Shown: positions 1-6,352 of the stretch, piece by piece
Layout of the letters: every line of letters begins with the position of its first letter
How positions within the stretch are numbered: position 1 is the stretch's first letter
NCBI GenBank assembly: GCA_030429685.1
Contig: JAUIEY010000021.1
Location: 1 to 17,390, forward strand
Origin: Gammaproteobacteria bacterium
GTDB taxonomy: Bacteria > Pseudomonadota > Gammaproteobacteria > Steroidobacterales > GCA-2729495
DNA: 17,390 nucleotides
Direction: 5' to 3'
The notes under the pieces: model-generated
Seen by the model: only the letters and a program-made list of their open reading frames with translations
Told to the model about the DNA's origin: nothing
Database searches by the model: none
Translations under genes and position numbers: made by a program

Positions 1-1
1 C

Positions 2-1726
2 CTGCAAGGGGCAGGTTTCGTTAATGGGCAGGCGGTTGTCGGGGTGGCAAACCGCTATTCCGCGACTGGCAGCGGTCTGGGGAACTCAAGCTGGTACTTC
101 GACGGTCTCACTACCAGTCGTATAGGCCTGATCGATGCCGAGCACACCAGTTCGTCGAGTGGCTCGCGTTTCAGTTCACCACGGGGCCTGAGCGCAACGG
201 GCACGGCGTTTGGCGAGAGCAATCGCTATGACGCTTCCGGGTTTTCCTCCGGTTCTTCGGTCTGGGCTGCTGATGCCAGTGGTACCAGCCGCATCGGTTT
301 GTTTGACAGCAATCATACGCGCGTCTCAGACGGGTTCCGCTCCAGTGAGCTTGTGCAGTTCAACGATGCGGGCCAGGCTATCGGGGCTTCCAATCGCTAT
401 AGCGCTACCGGCTTTCCGGAAGGATCATCTGCGTGGCTCTATGATGGCTTCAGTACTTTCGCAGTAGGTGTTCTTGATGACCCGCTCGCAAGCAGCGTAA
501 CCAACAGGGCTTTGGCCCTGAACGCAAGTGGTCAGGTTGCCGGTCAGGCCACCGGCGGCACTGCAGGTTCCACCGCCTGGGTTTACGATGGTGCGCAAAC
601 AGTGCAGCTCGGCCTGGCGGATGCAGAACACACACATCCTGCTTCGGGCGGGCGGTACAGTCAGTCCGCCGGCGTTATCAATTCCTCCGGTCATAGCATG
701 GGTACGTCAGTTCGCTATGCCGGTGACGGCCGCAACATCGGCCAGTCAGCCTGGGTCTATGACGGCGTTACAACGCACAAGGCCGGCCTGACGGACGCGG
801 AGCACACCGGCAGTCTCGGGTCAATTGCCGACCAGCAGATAAATGAAGCTGAATTATTGAGCGACAGTGGTGCGGCTGCAGGCACCGCCCGACGCTATAA
901 CAGTTTAACTGGCAATGTTGTCGGCCAGTCAACGTGGGTATTCGACGGCAATGCAACCATCCGCACCGGTCTGTTTGATGCGAACCATACGCGTGTTACT
1001 GACAACTACCGAGAGAGTGAAAACCAGGCCATTAACGGTGCGGGCCAGGTGCTAGGGCGCTCGGATCAGTTTGATGCAGCGGGCAATGCCATCGGTCAGT
1101 CAGTCTGGTTGTGGAATGGCGCTGCCACGCAGAATATTGGTCCGACCGGCGGGCAGTTCGTGAACGCGGCGACGGGTGGATCGTGGAGCAACGCCTATCA
1201 CCTCAACGAGCAGGGGCAGGTGGCCGGCACCGCCAGTACTTTCGGAGTCGGCGGTATCAGCCTGAACGGCACCGCCGCCTGGTTTTTTGACGGTGCCAGC
1301 ACCGTTGTGCTTGACCCTGCGGCAACCGGCAGCAGCATTTTTAATGAATACGATGCCAGTCAGTTCAGTTTCAAGTCGACGATCAATTATCTCAGCGACG
1401 ACGGGCTGATTCTTGGCAAGAATGAGGTCTTCACTGAACACGGTGCCTACATAGATCAGCATCTGTTCGGCTATCGCGATGACTGGGGGCTGTTTGAATT
1501 TGAAGTGGAGTTGGATGGCAGCCCTGAATACATTCAGCAATTCTGGAGTTCGCTGGATTCTATCTCGGCGGTTAATGGTAGTAGCGAGTTGTTTGGCCAG
1601 GGCACTACGTTGTCTGGCGGGCAGATGGCCTTCAAGATAACTGTAGTACCGGTGCCTGCCGCATTCTGGTTAATGCTGTCGGCGATTGGTGTATTGAGTC
1701 TGCGGCGTCGAGCCGCCGGTGCCTAA
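2..1726 (+). CDS. Repeat-containing exported protein with PEP-CTERM-like sorting tail (5' truncated)
   Basis: The frame is open to the left edge, and the residues before the first possible start (GTG at 44) already match the repeat, so the true start lies outside the window. The visible protein has about eight imperfect repeats of roughly 55-60 residues. Each carries an S/A-x-W-x-(Y/F)-D-G segment, a G-L-x-D-x-x-H-T segment (IDAEHT, FDSNHT, ADAEHT, TDAEHT, FDANHT) and a closing G-Q-x-x-G turn. This resembles HAF-type extracellular repeats and suggests a beta-propeller-like fold, which is inference. The last 28 residues form a tripartite sorting signal: VPVPAAFW, a hydrophobic stretch, then an RRR cluster, as in the PEP-CTERM/VPLPA-CTERM families recognised by exosortases. 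It is likely exported, membrane-anchored and released to the surface. The ligand or role is unknown. It converges on the next gene with only 2 bp between stop codons. Confidence 0.85.
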   Translation: MQGAGFVNGQAVVGVANRYSATGSGLGNSSWYFDGLTTSRIGLIDAEHTSSSSGSRFSSPRGLSATGTAFGESNRYDASGFSSGSSVWAADASGTSRIGLFDSNHTRVSDGFRSSELVQFNDAGQAIGASNRYSATGFPEGSSAWLYDGFSTFAVGVLDDPLASSVTNRALALNASGQVAGQATGGTAGSTAWVYDGAQTVQLGLADAEHTHPASGGRYSQSAGVINSSGHSMGTSVRYAGDGRNIGQSAWVYDGVTTHKAGLTDAEHTGSLGSIADQQINEAELLSDSGAAAGTARRYNSLTGNVVGQSTWVFDGNATIRTGLFDANHTRVTDNYRESENQAINGAGQVLGRSDQFDAAGNAIGQSVWLWNGAATQNIGPTGGQFVNAATGGSWSNAYHLNEQGQVAGTASTFGVGGISLNGTAAWFFDGASTVVLDPAATGSSIFNEYDASQFSFKSTINYLSDDGLILGKNEVFTEHGAYIDQHLFGYRDDWGLFEFEVELDGSPEYIQQFWSSLDSISAVNGSSELFGQGTTLSGGQMAFKITVVPVPAAFWLMLSAIGVLSLRRRAAGA

Positions 1727-1728
1727 AT

Positions 1729-2331
1729 TCAGGTTTTACGCAGCAGGTCATCCTGCGGGTGTGGCGCATTGCGGCGTTTGAGCGCGGCGCGGTACGCATC
1801 CGGATCACCGTAGGCAGCAAAGCGGGCGTAGCGGCGGTGCGGGTCCAGCACTTTTTGCGCGTGTTTGATCGGACACCAGTACTGCTCGGTGCGCGCCACA
1901 ATCTCGCGCACGTAACTGACCAGGCCGTTCACGTAGCCGCAGTAGATGCAGTTGAATTTTTCGATGCTGTTCAGATACGGCAGCTCGTGCCGGTCAATCA
2001 TGATGTAGCGGCTGCGTTTAACCCGCGCCACGCGGTACAGCGGAAAGCAGATCCACTGATAGATCGTTACGCATAGGTCCAGCAACGCAAACGGCACGAT
2101 CATGCTGTAGATGACCGGCGCCGACAGCACATTGCGCAGCTTGCTTTGCCGCAGCCAGCGCAGTGGCCCGACCCGCAGTTTCTTTTGCGCTTCGCGCACC
2201 GCGGCCTCGAACTGCACCTTCTTGCCTTGCAGTGTGTAGATCAGTTCCGCTTCATGCGTCTTAAACAGATCGCCGAGCTCTTCTTCGCGCTCGCGGATTT
2301 CCTCGAGCAGTTCAGCGATGCGGGCTTTCAT
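1729..2331 (-). CDS. Conserved-looking coiled-coil membrane protein with CxxC motif, function unknown
   Basis: A 200-residue protein. Residues 1-52 are charged, heptad-like helix (EEIREREEEL), probably coiled coil. Residues about 71-101 are a hydrophobic membrane segment. The C-terminal part has a CIYCGYVNG motif (Cys128, Cys131) followed by YWCPIKHA (Cys153, His157), a spacing that could bind a metal such as zinc or iron. I do not recognise a named family. The start has a good RBS: the GAGGA just upstream overlaps the stop codon of the preceding gene, so translation is probably coupled. It is the second gene of a two-gene minus-strand unit with the cysteine-rich exported protein at 2341-3405. 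Confidence 0.8.
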   Translation of the reverse strand: MKARIAELLEEIREREEELGDLFKTHEAELIYTLQGKKVQFEAAVREAQKKLRVGPLRWLRQSKLRNVLSAPVIYSMIVPFALLDLCVTIYQWICFPLYRVARVKRSRYIMIDRHELPYLNSIEKFNCIYCGYVNGLVSYVREIVARTEQYWCPIKHAQKVLDPHRRYARFAAYGDPDAYRAALKRRNAPHPQDDLLRKT

Positions 2332-2340
2332 AACAGGTCC

Positions 2341-3405
2341 TCAGGGTGTGTCGCCGGTTTCGATAAACAAATCACAGCCGCGCGTCATGCGCGGGTCAAT
2401 GCTGCCACTGACATGCCACAGGGTTTCGTCGTCGGCCTGACAGTGGAAAACGCAGGTACCCGCAATCGGCGGGGTGTCGGTGCGTTGTGCGCAGGCAGTG
2501 GCACTGAACAGGCCGCCGGCACCGTCATAGCGGTTGCTGGCCTGCGCCAGCGCTTCCCGGCTGGCATGGCGGTTAGCACATTCCTGCTGCGCGGTCTCGC
2601 GGGTCCATGCTGCGCCGCTGTAGTCCTGGCAAAACAGGCTGTCGGCCGGCGCAAAATAAAACAGGCAACTGCCGACAGCGGAGGTCATGGAGCGGGGCGC
2701 GCTGCAGGCGGTATCGGTCGGCGGGATCAACTGCGCATCCGGAGCAAAGGCGGCGGTGGTAATCCAGCGCTGCATCGCCGCCATGCTGATCAGTTTGCAG
2801 TGCTGTGTGCCCTGGTAAAAATTCTGCTCGTCCGGGTTCCACGGCACGCGCACGGAGGGCGCTCGCACGGTCAGGTTGTTGTTTATGTCGGCACTTATAT
2901 ATGCGTCCATGGTGACGGGCAGCCATTCGCCGCCGGTGGCCAGTACTGCATCGTCCGCAAAATACAGTTGCCGGCCGTCGCGCCGATAGCGATTGCGTTG
3001 CGCGCGGGTGAGTTTGGCCAGCGCCAGCGTCAGCGTGAAATTATTTACGTCGCGGCACTGCCGGTCGGGGCCGGGCAGTTGCAGCTCAAGCTGGTCATTG
3101 ACGCGGGCGCGATCCACCATTTTGCAGGCGACGTACGTCGGCTGTGCTGCACCGTCAACATCGGCCGTGTGCGTCGTCATGGCAATGAGCGCGCCGCGTT
3201 GCTGCTCATCAATGCCCATCTGGATGGTATGGAAACCGTTGCTGGTGCCACGCTGTTCAATGACAGGAAAGTCCGCGTCGGCATTCAGCAACAGCCGCTG
3301 CGCCGTCGCGCAGAGTTCGCGGTCATAGTCGCCCGCCGGCACCGGCTCCGCTGCCCGCGCGGTGAGGGGCAATACCAGCAGTCCTAAAACAAGCCAAATC
3401 TTCAT
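2341..3405 (-). CDS. Cysteine-rich exported protein, function unknown
   Basis: The chosen start at 3405 opens with a clear Sec signal peptide (MKIWLVLGLLVLPLTARA, then AEPVPAG). The open frame extends 68 codons further upstream, but that stretch reads as non-coding and overlaps the divergent short ORF and its promoter. The mature part of this 354-residue protein contains 12 cysteines, an even number consistent with disulfide bonds in the periplasm or outside the cell. No lipobox, transmembrane helix or known catalytic motif is visible. The gene ends 9 nt before the coiled-coil CxxC gene, and the two are probably cotranscribed. I cannot assign a function. Confidence 0.75.
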   Translation of the reverse strand: MKIWLVLGLLVLPLTARAAEPVPAGDYDRELCATAQRLLLNADADFPVIEQRGTSNGFHTIQMGIDEQQRGALIAMTTHTADVDGAAQPTYVACKMVDRARVNDQLELQLPGPDRQCRDVNNFTLTLALAKLTRAQRNRYRRDGRQLYFADDAVLATGGEWLPVTMDAYISADINNNLTVRAPSVRVPWNPDEQNFYQGTQHCKLISMAAMQRWITTAAFAPDAQLIPPTDTACSAPRSMTSAVGSCLFYFAPADSLFCQDYSGAAWTRETAQQECANRHASREALAQASNRYDGAGGLFSATACAQRTDTPPIAGTCVFHCQADDETLWHVSGSIDPRMTRGCDLFIETGDTP

Positions 3406-3427
3406 CAGGCTATGGTACGGCAAGACA

Positions 3428-3457
3428 TTGAAAACACCCGTTTTGCCACCATATTTA
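3428..3457 (+). promoter_or_regulatory. Putative sigma-70 promoter for the 55-codon ORF
   Basis: TTGAAA (3428-3433) is separated by 18 bp from TATTTA (3452-3457), upstream of the ORF at 3484. The -35 matches consensus at five of six positions; the -10 is weaker. It lies in the divergent gap next to the exported-protein gene. Confidence 0.35.
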
Positions 3458-3483
3458 AGGCAGCGAATTTTCGGGAGACCGAT

Positions 3484-3651
3484 ATGGAAAACATGATCCC
3501 CGCAGCCTCCGTGGAAGCCTGGCGGCAACTGGTGGCGCTGAACCTGCAGCGCTACCAGCCCGAGGTCGAGTCCTGGCTGCACAGCGAAGAGGCCGAGCCG
3601 GTGCTGCAACAGCTACTGGCCAACGTGCCGTGCTCGCGAACCCTCCACTAA
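3484..3651 (+). CDS. Short ORF, probably the 5' remnant of a gene cut by the RAYT element
   Basis: ATG at 3484 follows a GGGAG ribosome-binding site with good spacing and a promoter-like sequence, so this looks like a real gene start. The 55-residue product is acidic and helical (EAWRQLVALNLQRYQPEVES) for about 49 residues. It then ends in an unlike tail (CSRTLH) whose stop codon lies 2 nt before the first terminal repeat of the element. This suggests that the original C-terminus was replaced by insertion-associated sequence. No continuation is seen on the far side of the element. Alternatively it is a genuine 55-residue protein; the family is not recognised. Confidence 0.4.
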   Translation: MENMIPAASVEAWRQLVALNLQRYQPEVESWLHSEEAEPVLQQLLANVPCSRTLH

Positions 3652-3652
3652 C

Positions 3653-3679
3653 AATATTTGGGGTCAGAGTAAAAACTCC
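3653..3679 (+). repeat. Left terminal repeat of RAYT element, copy 1
   Basis: A 27-bp repeat beginning AATATTTGGGGTCAGAGT and ending AAAAACTCC. It contains the small inner palindrome GAGT-AAAA-ACTC. Positions 3654-3678 match the reverse complement of 4496-4520 perfectly over 25 bp. Confidence 0.85.
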
Positions 3680-3681
3680 TG

Positions 3682-3708
3682 AATATTTAGGGTCAGAGTA
3701 AAAACTCC
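3682..3708 (+). repeat. Left terminal repeat of RAYT element, tandem copy 2
   Basis: A direct repeat of copy 1, offset by 29 bp, with one difference in 27 bases (A instead of G after AATATTT). The tandem arrangement makes a REP-like doublet at the left end only. Confidence 0.85.
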
Positions 3709-3774
3709 CGATTCCGGTGACAATTTGCATTGGAACTGGCGTTAGCATCGCCTTCATGCTGGACACTCTGCAGC

Positions 3775-3779
3775 AGGAG
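3775..3779 (+). promoter_or_regulatory. Ribosome-binding site fixing the transposase start
   Basis: AGGAG lies 7 nt before the ATG at 3787. It supports that start over the in-frame TTG at 3730, whose extra 19 codons do not resemble a transposase N-terminus. Confidence 0.7.
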
Positions 3780-3786
3780 TCTGTCC

Positions 3787-4488
3787 ATGCCAAGACGGCG
3801 GCGTCATTGCCCACCCGGTCTGCCGGTGCATGTTGTGCAACGCGGCAACAATCGCCAGACGTGTTTTACGTCCGATGCCGACCGCAAAGCTTACGCCCAC
3901 TGGCTGCGCGAGAGCACCGACAAATACGGTGTGGACCTGCACGCCTGGGTCTTCATGACAAATCATGTGCATCTGCTGCTAACTCCGCGCCGTCCCGACG
4001 CCGTTTCGCATTGCATGCAATATCTTGGGCGCAATTACGTGCGGTATTTCAACCAGCAACACGGTCGCACCGGCACCCTGTTCGAAGGTCGCTTCAAATC
4101 CAGTCTTGTCCAGACGCGCCAATATCTGCTGACCTGCCAGCGTTACATTGAGCTGAATCCGGTCCGTGCGGGCATGGTGACTGATCCGGGCGGCTTCGCG
4201 TGGTCGAGTTATCGCGCGCACGCCTTCAATCAACCGGTCAAAATGTGGCACCCACATGCGGATTATCTGGCGCTGGGCGCAACCGCGCCGGCCCGCATGG
4301 CCGCTTATCGAAGCCTGTTTGCCGGCAGTCTCCCGGGCCCGCTGGTGAGAGAAATTCGTGCGGCGCTGAAAACCGGCCTGGTGCTGGGGAACGACCGTTT
4401 TCGGGATGAAATCGAAGCGCTGACGGGGCAATGCCAGCGGCCGGGAAAGCGCGGGCCGCGCGCCGTCCGGCGTTCCGGGGCAGGGTAG
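3787..4488 (+). CDS. REP-associated tyrosine transposase (RAYT, Y1_Tnp family)
   Basis: A 233-residue single-strand transposase/HUH endonuclease expected to nick at REP-like hairpins. Family hallmarks are an early HVVQRGNNRQ segment (15-24), the HUH-type metal motif in NHVHLLL (His60, His62) and the tyrosine region YLGRNYVRYFN (Tyr84 and Tyr87 are candidates for the catalytic residue). These are followed by GTLFEGRFKSS and YIELNPVRAGMV, the strongly conserved RAYT blocks. The length and order are normal, so the enzyme looks intact. It is enclosed by repeats in inverted orientation, its likely recognition sites. The C-terminal tail is short, basic and Pro/Arg-rich. Confidence 0.92.
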   Translation: MPRRRRHCPPGLPVHVVQRGNNRQTCFTSDADRKAYAHWLRESTDKYGVDLHAWVFMTNHVHLLLTPRRPDAVSHCMQYLGRNYVRYFNQQHGRTGTLFEGRFKSSLVQTRQYLLTCQRYIELNPVRAGMVTDPGGFAWSSYRAHAFNQPVKMWHPHADYLALGATAPARMAAYRSLFAGSLPGPLVREIRAALKTGLVLGNDRFRDEIEALTGQCQRPGKRGPRAVRRSGAG

Positions 4489-4495
4489 CAAGCTA

Positions 4496-4520
4496 GAGTT
4501 TTTACTCTGACCCCAAATAT
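4496..4520 (-). repeat. Right terminal repeat of RAYT element (inverted)
   Basis: GAGTTTTTACTCTGACCCC followed by AAATAT is the exact reverse complement of 3654-3678. It begins 7 nt after the transposase stop and ends 6 nt before the palindromic operator of the downstream operon. Confidence 0.9.
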
Positions 4521-4529
4521 AAGTATACT
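4501..4529 (+). promoter_or_regulatory. Putative sigma-70 promoter of tetR-RND operon, -35 inside the RAYT repeat
   Basis: TTTACT (4501-4506, four of six consensus bases) is followed after exactly 17 bp by TATACT (4524-4529, five of six). The -35 lies within the right terminal repeat of the mobile element; the -10 lies just outside it and overlaps the palindromic operator. The predicted transcript would start near 4536. Confidence 0.5.
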
Positions 4530-4548
4530 GACTGACCGGTCAGTCAGT
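4527..4548. promoter_or_regulatory. 22-bp perfect palindrome, likely TetR operator
   Basis: ACTGACTGACC is followed directly by its exact reverse complement. It overlaps the -10 box and predicted start site and lies 24 bp before the tetR start codon. This is the expected size, symmetry and position of an autoregulatory TetR-family operator, so a bound repressor would block the whole operon. Confidence 0.75.
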
Positions 4549-4571
4549 GGCCGGACTAACTCCAAATAACA

Positions 4572-5237
4572 ATGGCTGCCATGACCCCAGCAACCCCCAA
4601 AGACGCGGCGGCGCCGGCTGAAGAGCCCGGCGCTGCCCGCGTTGCTTTGCTCGAAGCTGCCCAGGCACTTTTCCTGGAAAACGGCTTTGCCGCCACGCGT
4701 GTCGAGGACATTGCCACGCGCGCCGGCTTCAGCAAGGGCACCGTGTACCTGTATTTCCCCACCAAGCGCGACCTGTTCTGCGCGGTGGTCGAGGCCGGCA
4801 TCGTCGAACGCCTCGCCCAGGCCGAAGCGCTGGCGGACAACTTCAGCGGCTCGGCCAGCGAACTATTGGCCACCATGTTGCGTAACAACCTGCTGGAATT
4901 CTGGGGCAGCCCCTCGGCGGGTATTCCACGCCTCGTCATCGCCGAGTCCAAGCAGTTCCCGGATATCGCTGCCGGTTTTTTCGCCAACGTCACCGGCCGC
5001 GCGCGGCAACTGCTCGCCCGCGTGCTGCAGTTCGGCGTCGAGCAGGGCGAGTACCGCGACATTGATGTGGAGTACACCGCGCGCTGCATTCTCAATGCGC
5101 TCGATTTTGAACTCATCGCCGCGCATGCCCGCGGCGCCGATGTGGATACCGACTTTGACCCGCAGCGTTACATCGACACGCTGCTGACGCTGGTGGCAAC
5201 CGGCGTCGCCGCAACCCGCAAGGAAGCCGACTCATGA
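4572..5237 (+). CDS. TetR-family transcriptional repressor of the RND operon
   Basis: A 221-residue regulator. A low-complexity Ala/Pro leader (1-20) precedes the TetR_N helix-turn-helix at about 22-68, with the typical VEDIATRAGFSKGTVYLYF signature ending in PTKRDLF. The C-terminal helical ligand-binding domain (about 70-210) resembles AcrR-like efflux regulators. ATG 4572 is used; the second Met (residue 4) is an alternative start. The stop overlaps the start of the adaptor gene by 4 nt (ATGA). It probably represses itself and the downstream pump through the palindrome at 4527-4548 until a pump substrate binds. The inducer cannot be told from sequence. Confidence 0.93.
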   Translation: MAAMTPATPKDAAAPAEEPGAARVALLEAAQALFLENGFAATRVEDIATRAGFSKGTVYLYFPTKRDLFCAVVEAGIVERLAQAEALADNFSGSASELLATMLRNNLLEFWGSPSAGIPRLVIAESKQFPDIAAGFFANVTGRARQLLARVLQFGVEQGEYRDIDVEYTARCILNALDFELIAAHARGADVDTDFDPQRYIDTLLTLVATGVAATRKEADS

Positions 5238-6346
5238 TCCGCCGTTACCTCGTCATGCTGCTCGCCACCGGCGCAGTGCTGGGCGCCATTTTTGGCTGGA
5301 AGTTCTGGTCCGGCATGCAGGCGCAGCAGGCCATGGCGTCCATGACCATGCCGCCGGTCACCGTTTCCACCACGGTGGCCCGGGAAGAGGACTGGCAGCC
5401 GACCATTCCCGCGATCGGTTCGCTGCGCGCCCTGCAGGGCGTGGACGTGACCGCGCAACTCGACGGCCAGATCACCGAGCTGCATTTTGAATCCGGTGAA
5501 ACGGTAAAGGCCGGCGACCTGCTGGTGCGCCAGTACACTGCCGACGATCAGGCGCGCCTTGACGGCGTGCGTGCCGAGCGCGAGCTGGCGGAAGCCAACC
5601 TCAAGCGTGCCGAAGAGTTAATTGCCGAGAACCTGATTTCAGATCTGGATTACGATATTCGCCGCACCGAGCTGCAACGGGCCCGCGCGGCCGAAGCCAA
5701 CCTGCAACTGATCATTGAGCAGAAAACCATCCGCGCACCGTTCGCCGGCCGGCTCGGCATTCGCCGCGTGGATCTCGGTCAGTACGTCGAACCCGGCGAT
5801 ACCATTGTGCGGCTGGAATCGTTCGACCAGATTCGCGCCGAGTTTCCGGTGCCGCAGCGGGTACTGAGTCAGCTCGAGGTCGGTCAGCCGATTATCGTCA
5901 ATAACGATGCCTGGCCCGGGCAGGACTTTGTCGGCAAGGTTACCGCCATCGAGCCACAGGTGGCGCGCGACACCCGCACCATTCGCCTGCAGGGCGTGAT
6001 AGACAATCCCGACGGCCGCCTGTTGCCGGGCATGTTCGTGGAAGTGACCATTGCCTTGCCCCGGCGCGACAAGGTCGTCACCGTGCCGCAGTCGGCCGTG
6101 ACCTACAGTCCGTATGGCGATTCGGTTTTTGTCGTGAATGACGACGGCGACACGCCCTCGGTCACCAACACCTTCGTGCTGCCCGGCGCCACACGCGGTG
6201 ATCAGGTGGCGATCGAACAGGGTCTTGCCGCCGGTGCGGTGGTCGTGACCGCCGGTCAGCAAAAACTGCGCAGCGGTTCGCGCGTGCGCATTGATAACAG
6301 CGTAGCGGTCAGCGATGCAGCCGCGCCGCGACCGGCCAACAACTAG
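5234..6346 (+). CDS. RND efflux periplasmic adaptor (membrane fusion protein)
   Basis: A 370-residue HlyD/AcrA-type adaptor. An uncleaved N-terminal anchor is likely (hydrophobic at about 5-25, with no lipobox). The first half of the lipoyl domain is near 70-100 (VTAQLDGQITELHFESGE). An alpha-helical hairpin (about 104-162, rich in Ala/Glu/Arg) interrupts it, and it resumes at 165-190 (TIRAPFAGRLGIRRVDLG). Beta-barrel and membrane-proximal domains follow, including GRLLPGMFVEV. It belongs to the MexH/MdtA-like group of short adaptors. It starts within the tetR stop codon (ATGA overlap) and ends 6 nt before the pump gene, so the three genes form one operon. It links the inner-membrane pump to an outer-membrane channel. 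Confidence 0.95.
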   Translation: MIRRYLVMLLATGAVLGAIFGWKFWSGMQAQQAMASMTMPPVTVSTTVAREEDWQPTIPAIGSLRALQGVDVTAQLDGQITELHFESGETVKAGDLLVRQYTADDQARLDGVRAERELAEANLKRAEELIAENLISDLDYDIRRTELQRARAAEANLQLIIEQKTIRAPFAGRLGIRRVDLGQYVEPGDTIVRLESFDQIRAEFPVPQRVLSQLEVGQPIIVNNDAWPGQDFVGKVTAIEPQVARDTRTIRLQGVIDNPDGRLLPGMFVEVTIALPRRDKVVTVPQSAVTYSPYGDSVFVVNDDGDTPSVTNTFVLPGATRGDQVAIEQGLAAGAVVVTAGQQKLRSGSRVRIDNSVAVSDAAAPRPANN

Positions 6347-6352
6347 ACCGTC

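Larger units (their letters stand above)
3653..4520 (+). mobile_element. RAYT-associated mobile element bounded by inverted repeats
   Basis: About 0.87 kb consisting of a tandem left repeat, a Y1-type transposase gene and an inverted right repeat (25-bp perfect inverted match between 3654-3678 and 4496-4520). This is the usual layout of a REP-associated tyrosine transposase with its own repeats. Target-site duplications are not obvious, as expected for HUH/Y1 enzymes. It sits between a truncated-looking short ORF and the promoter of the tetR-RND operon. Confidence 0.75.

Noticed and set aside
1739..1757. GCAGG-TCAT-CCTGC hairpin near the convergent stops, as a terminator
   Set aside because: It has no U-tract on either strand, and it lies inside the minus-strand coding sequence.
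2146..3387. 413-codon plus-strand open frame opposite the cysteine-rich exported protein
   Set aside because: The minus strand has a signal peptide, coupled neighbour and sensible composition. The plus frame has no RBS and no recognisable domain.
3406..3609. N-terminal extension of the exported protein by 68 codons
   Set aside because: The extension would bury the signal peptide and overlaps the divergent ORF and its promoter.
3730..3786. TTG start that would extend the transposase by 19 residues
   Set aside because: AGGAG before ATG 3787 and the normal RAYT N-terminus favour the shorter form.
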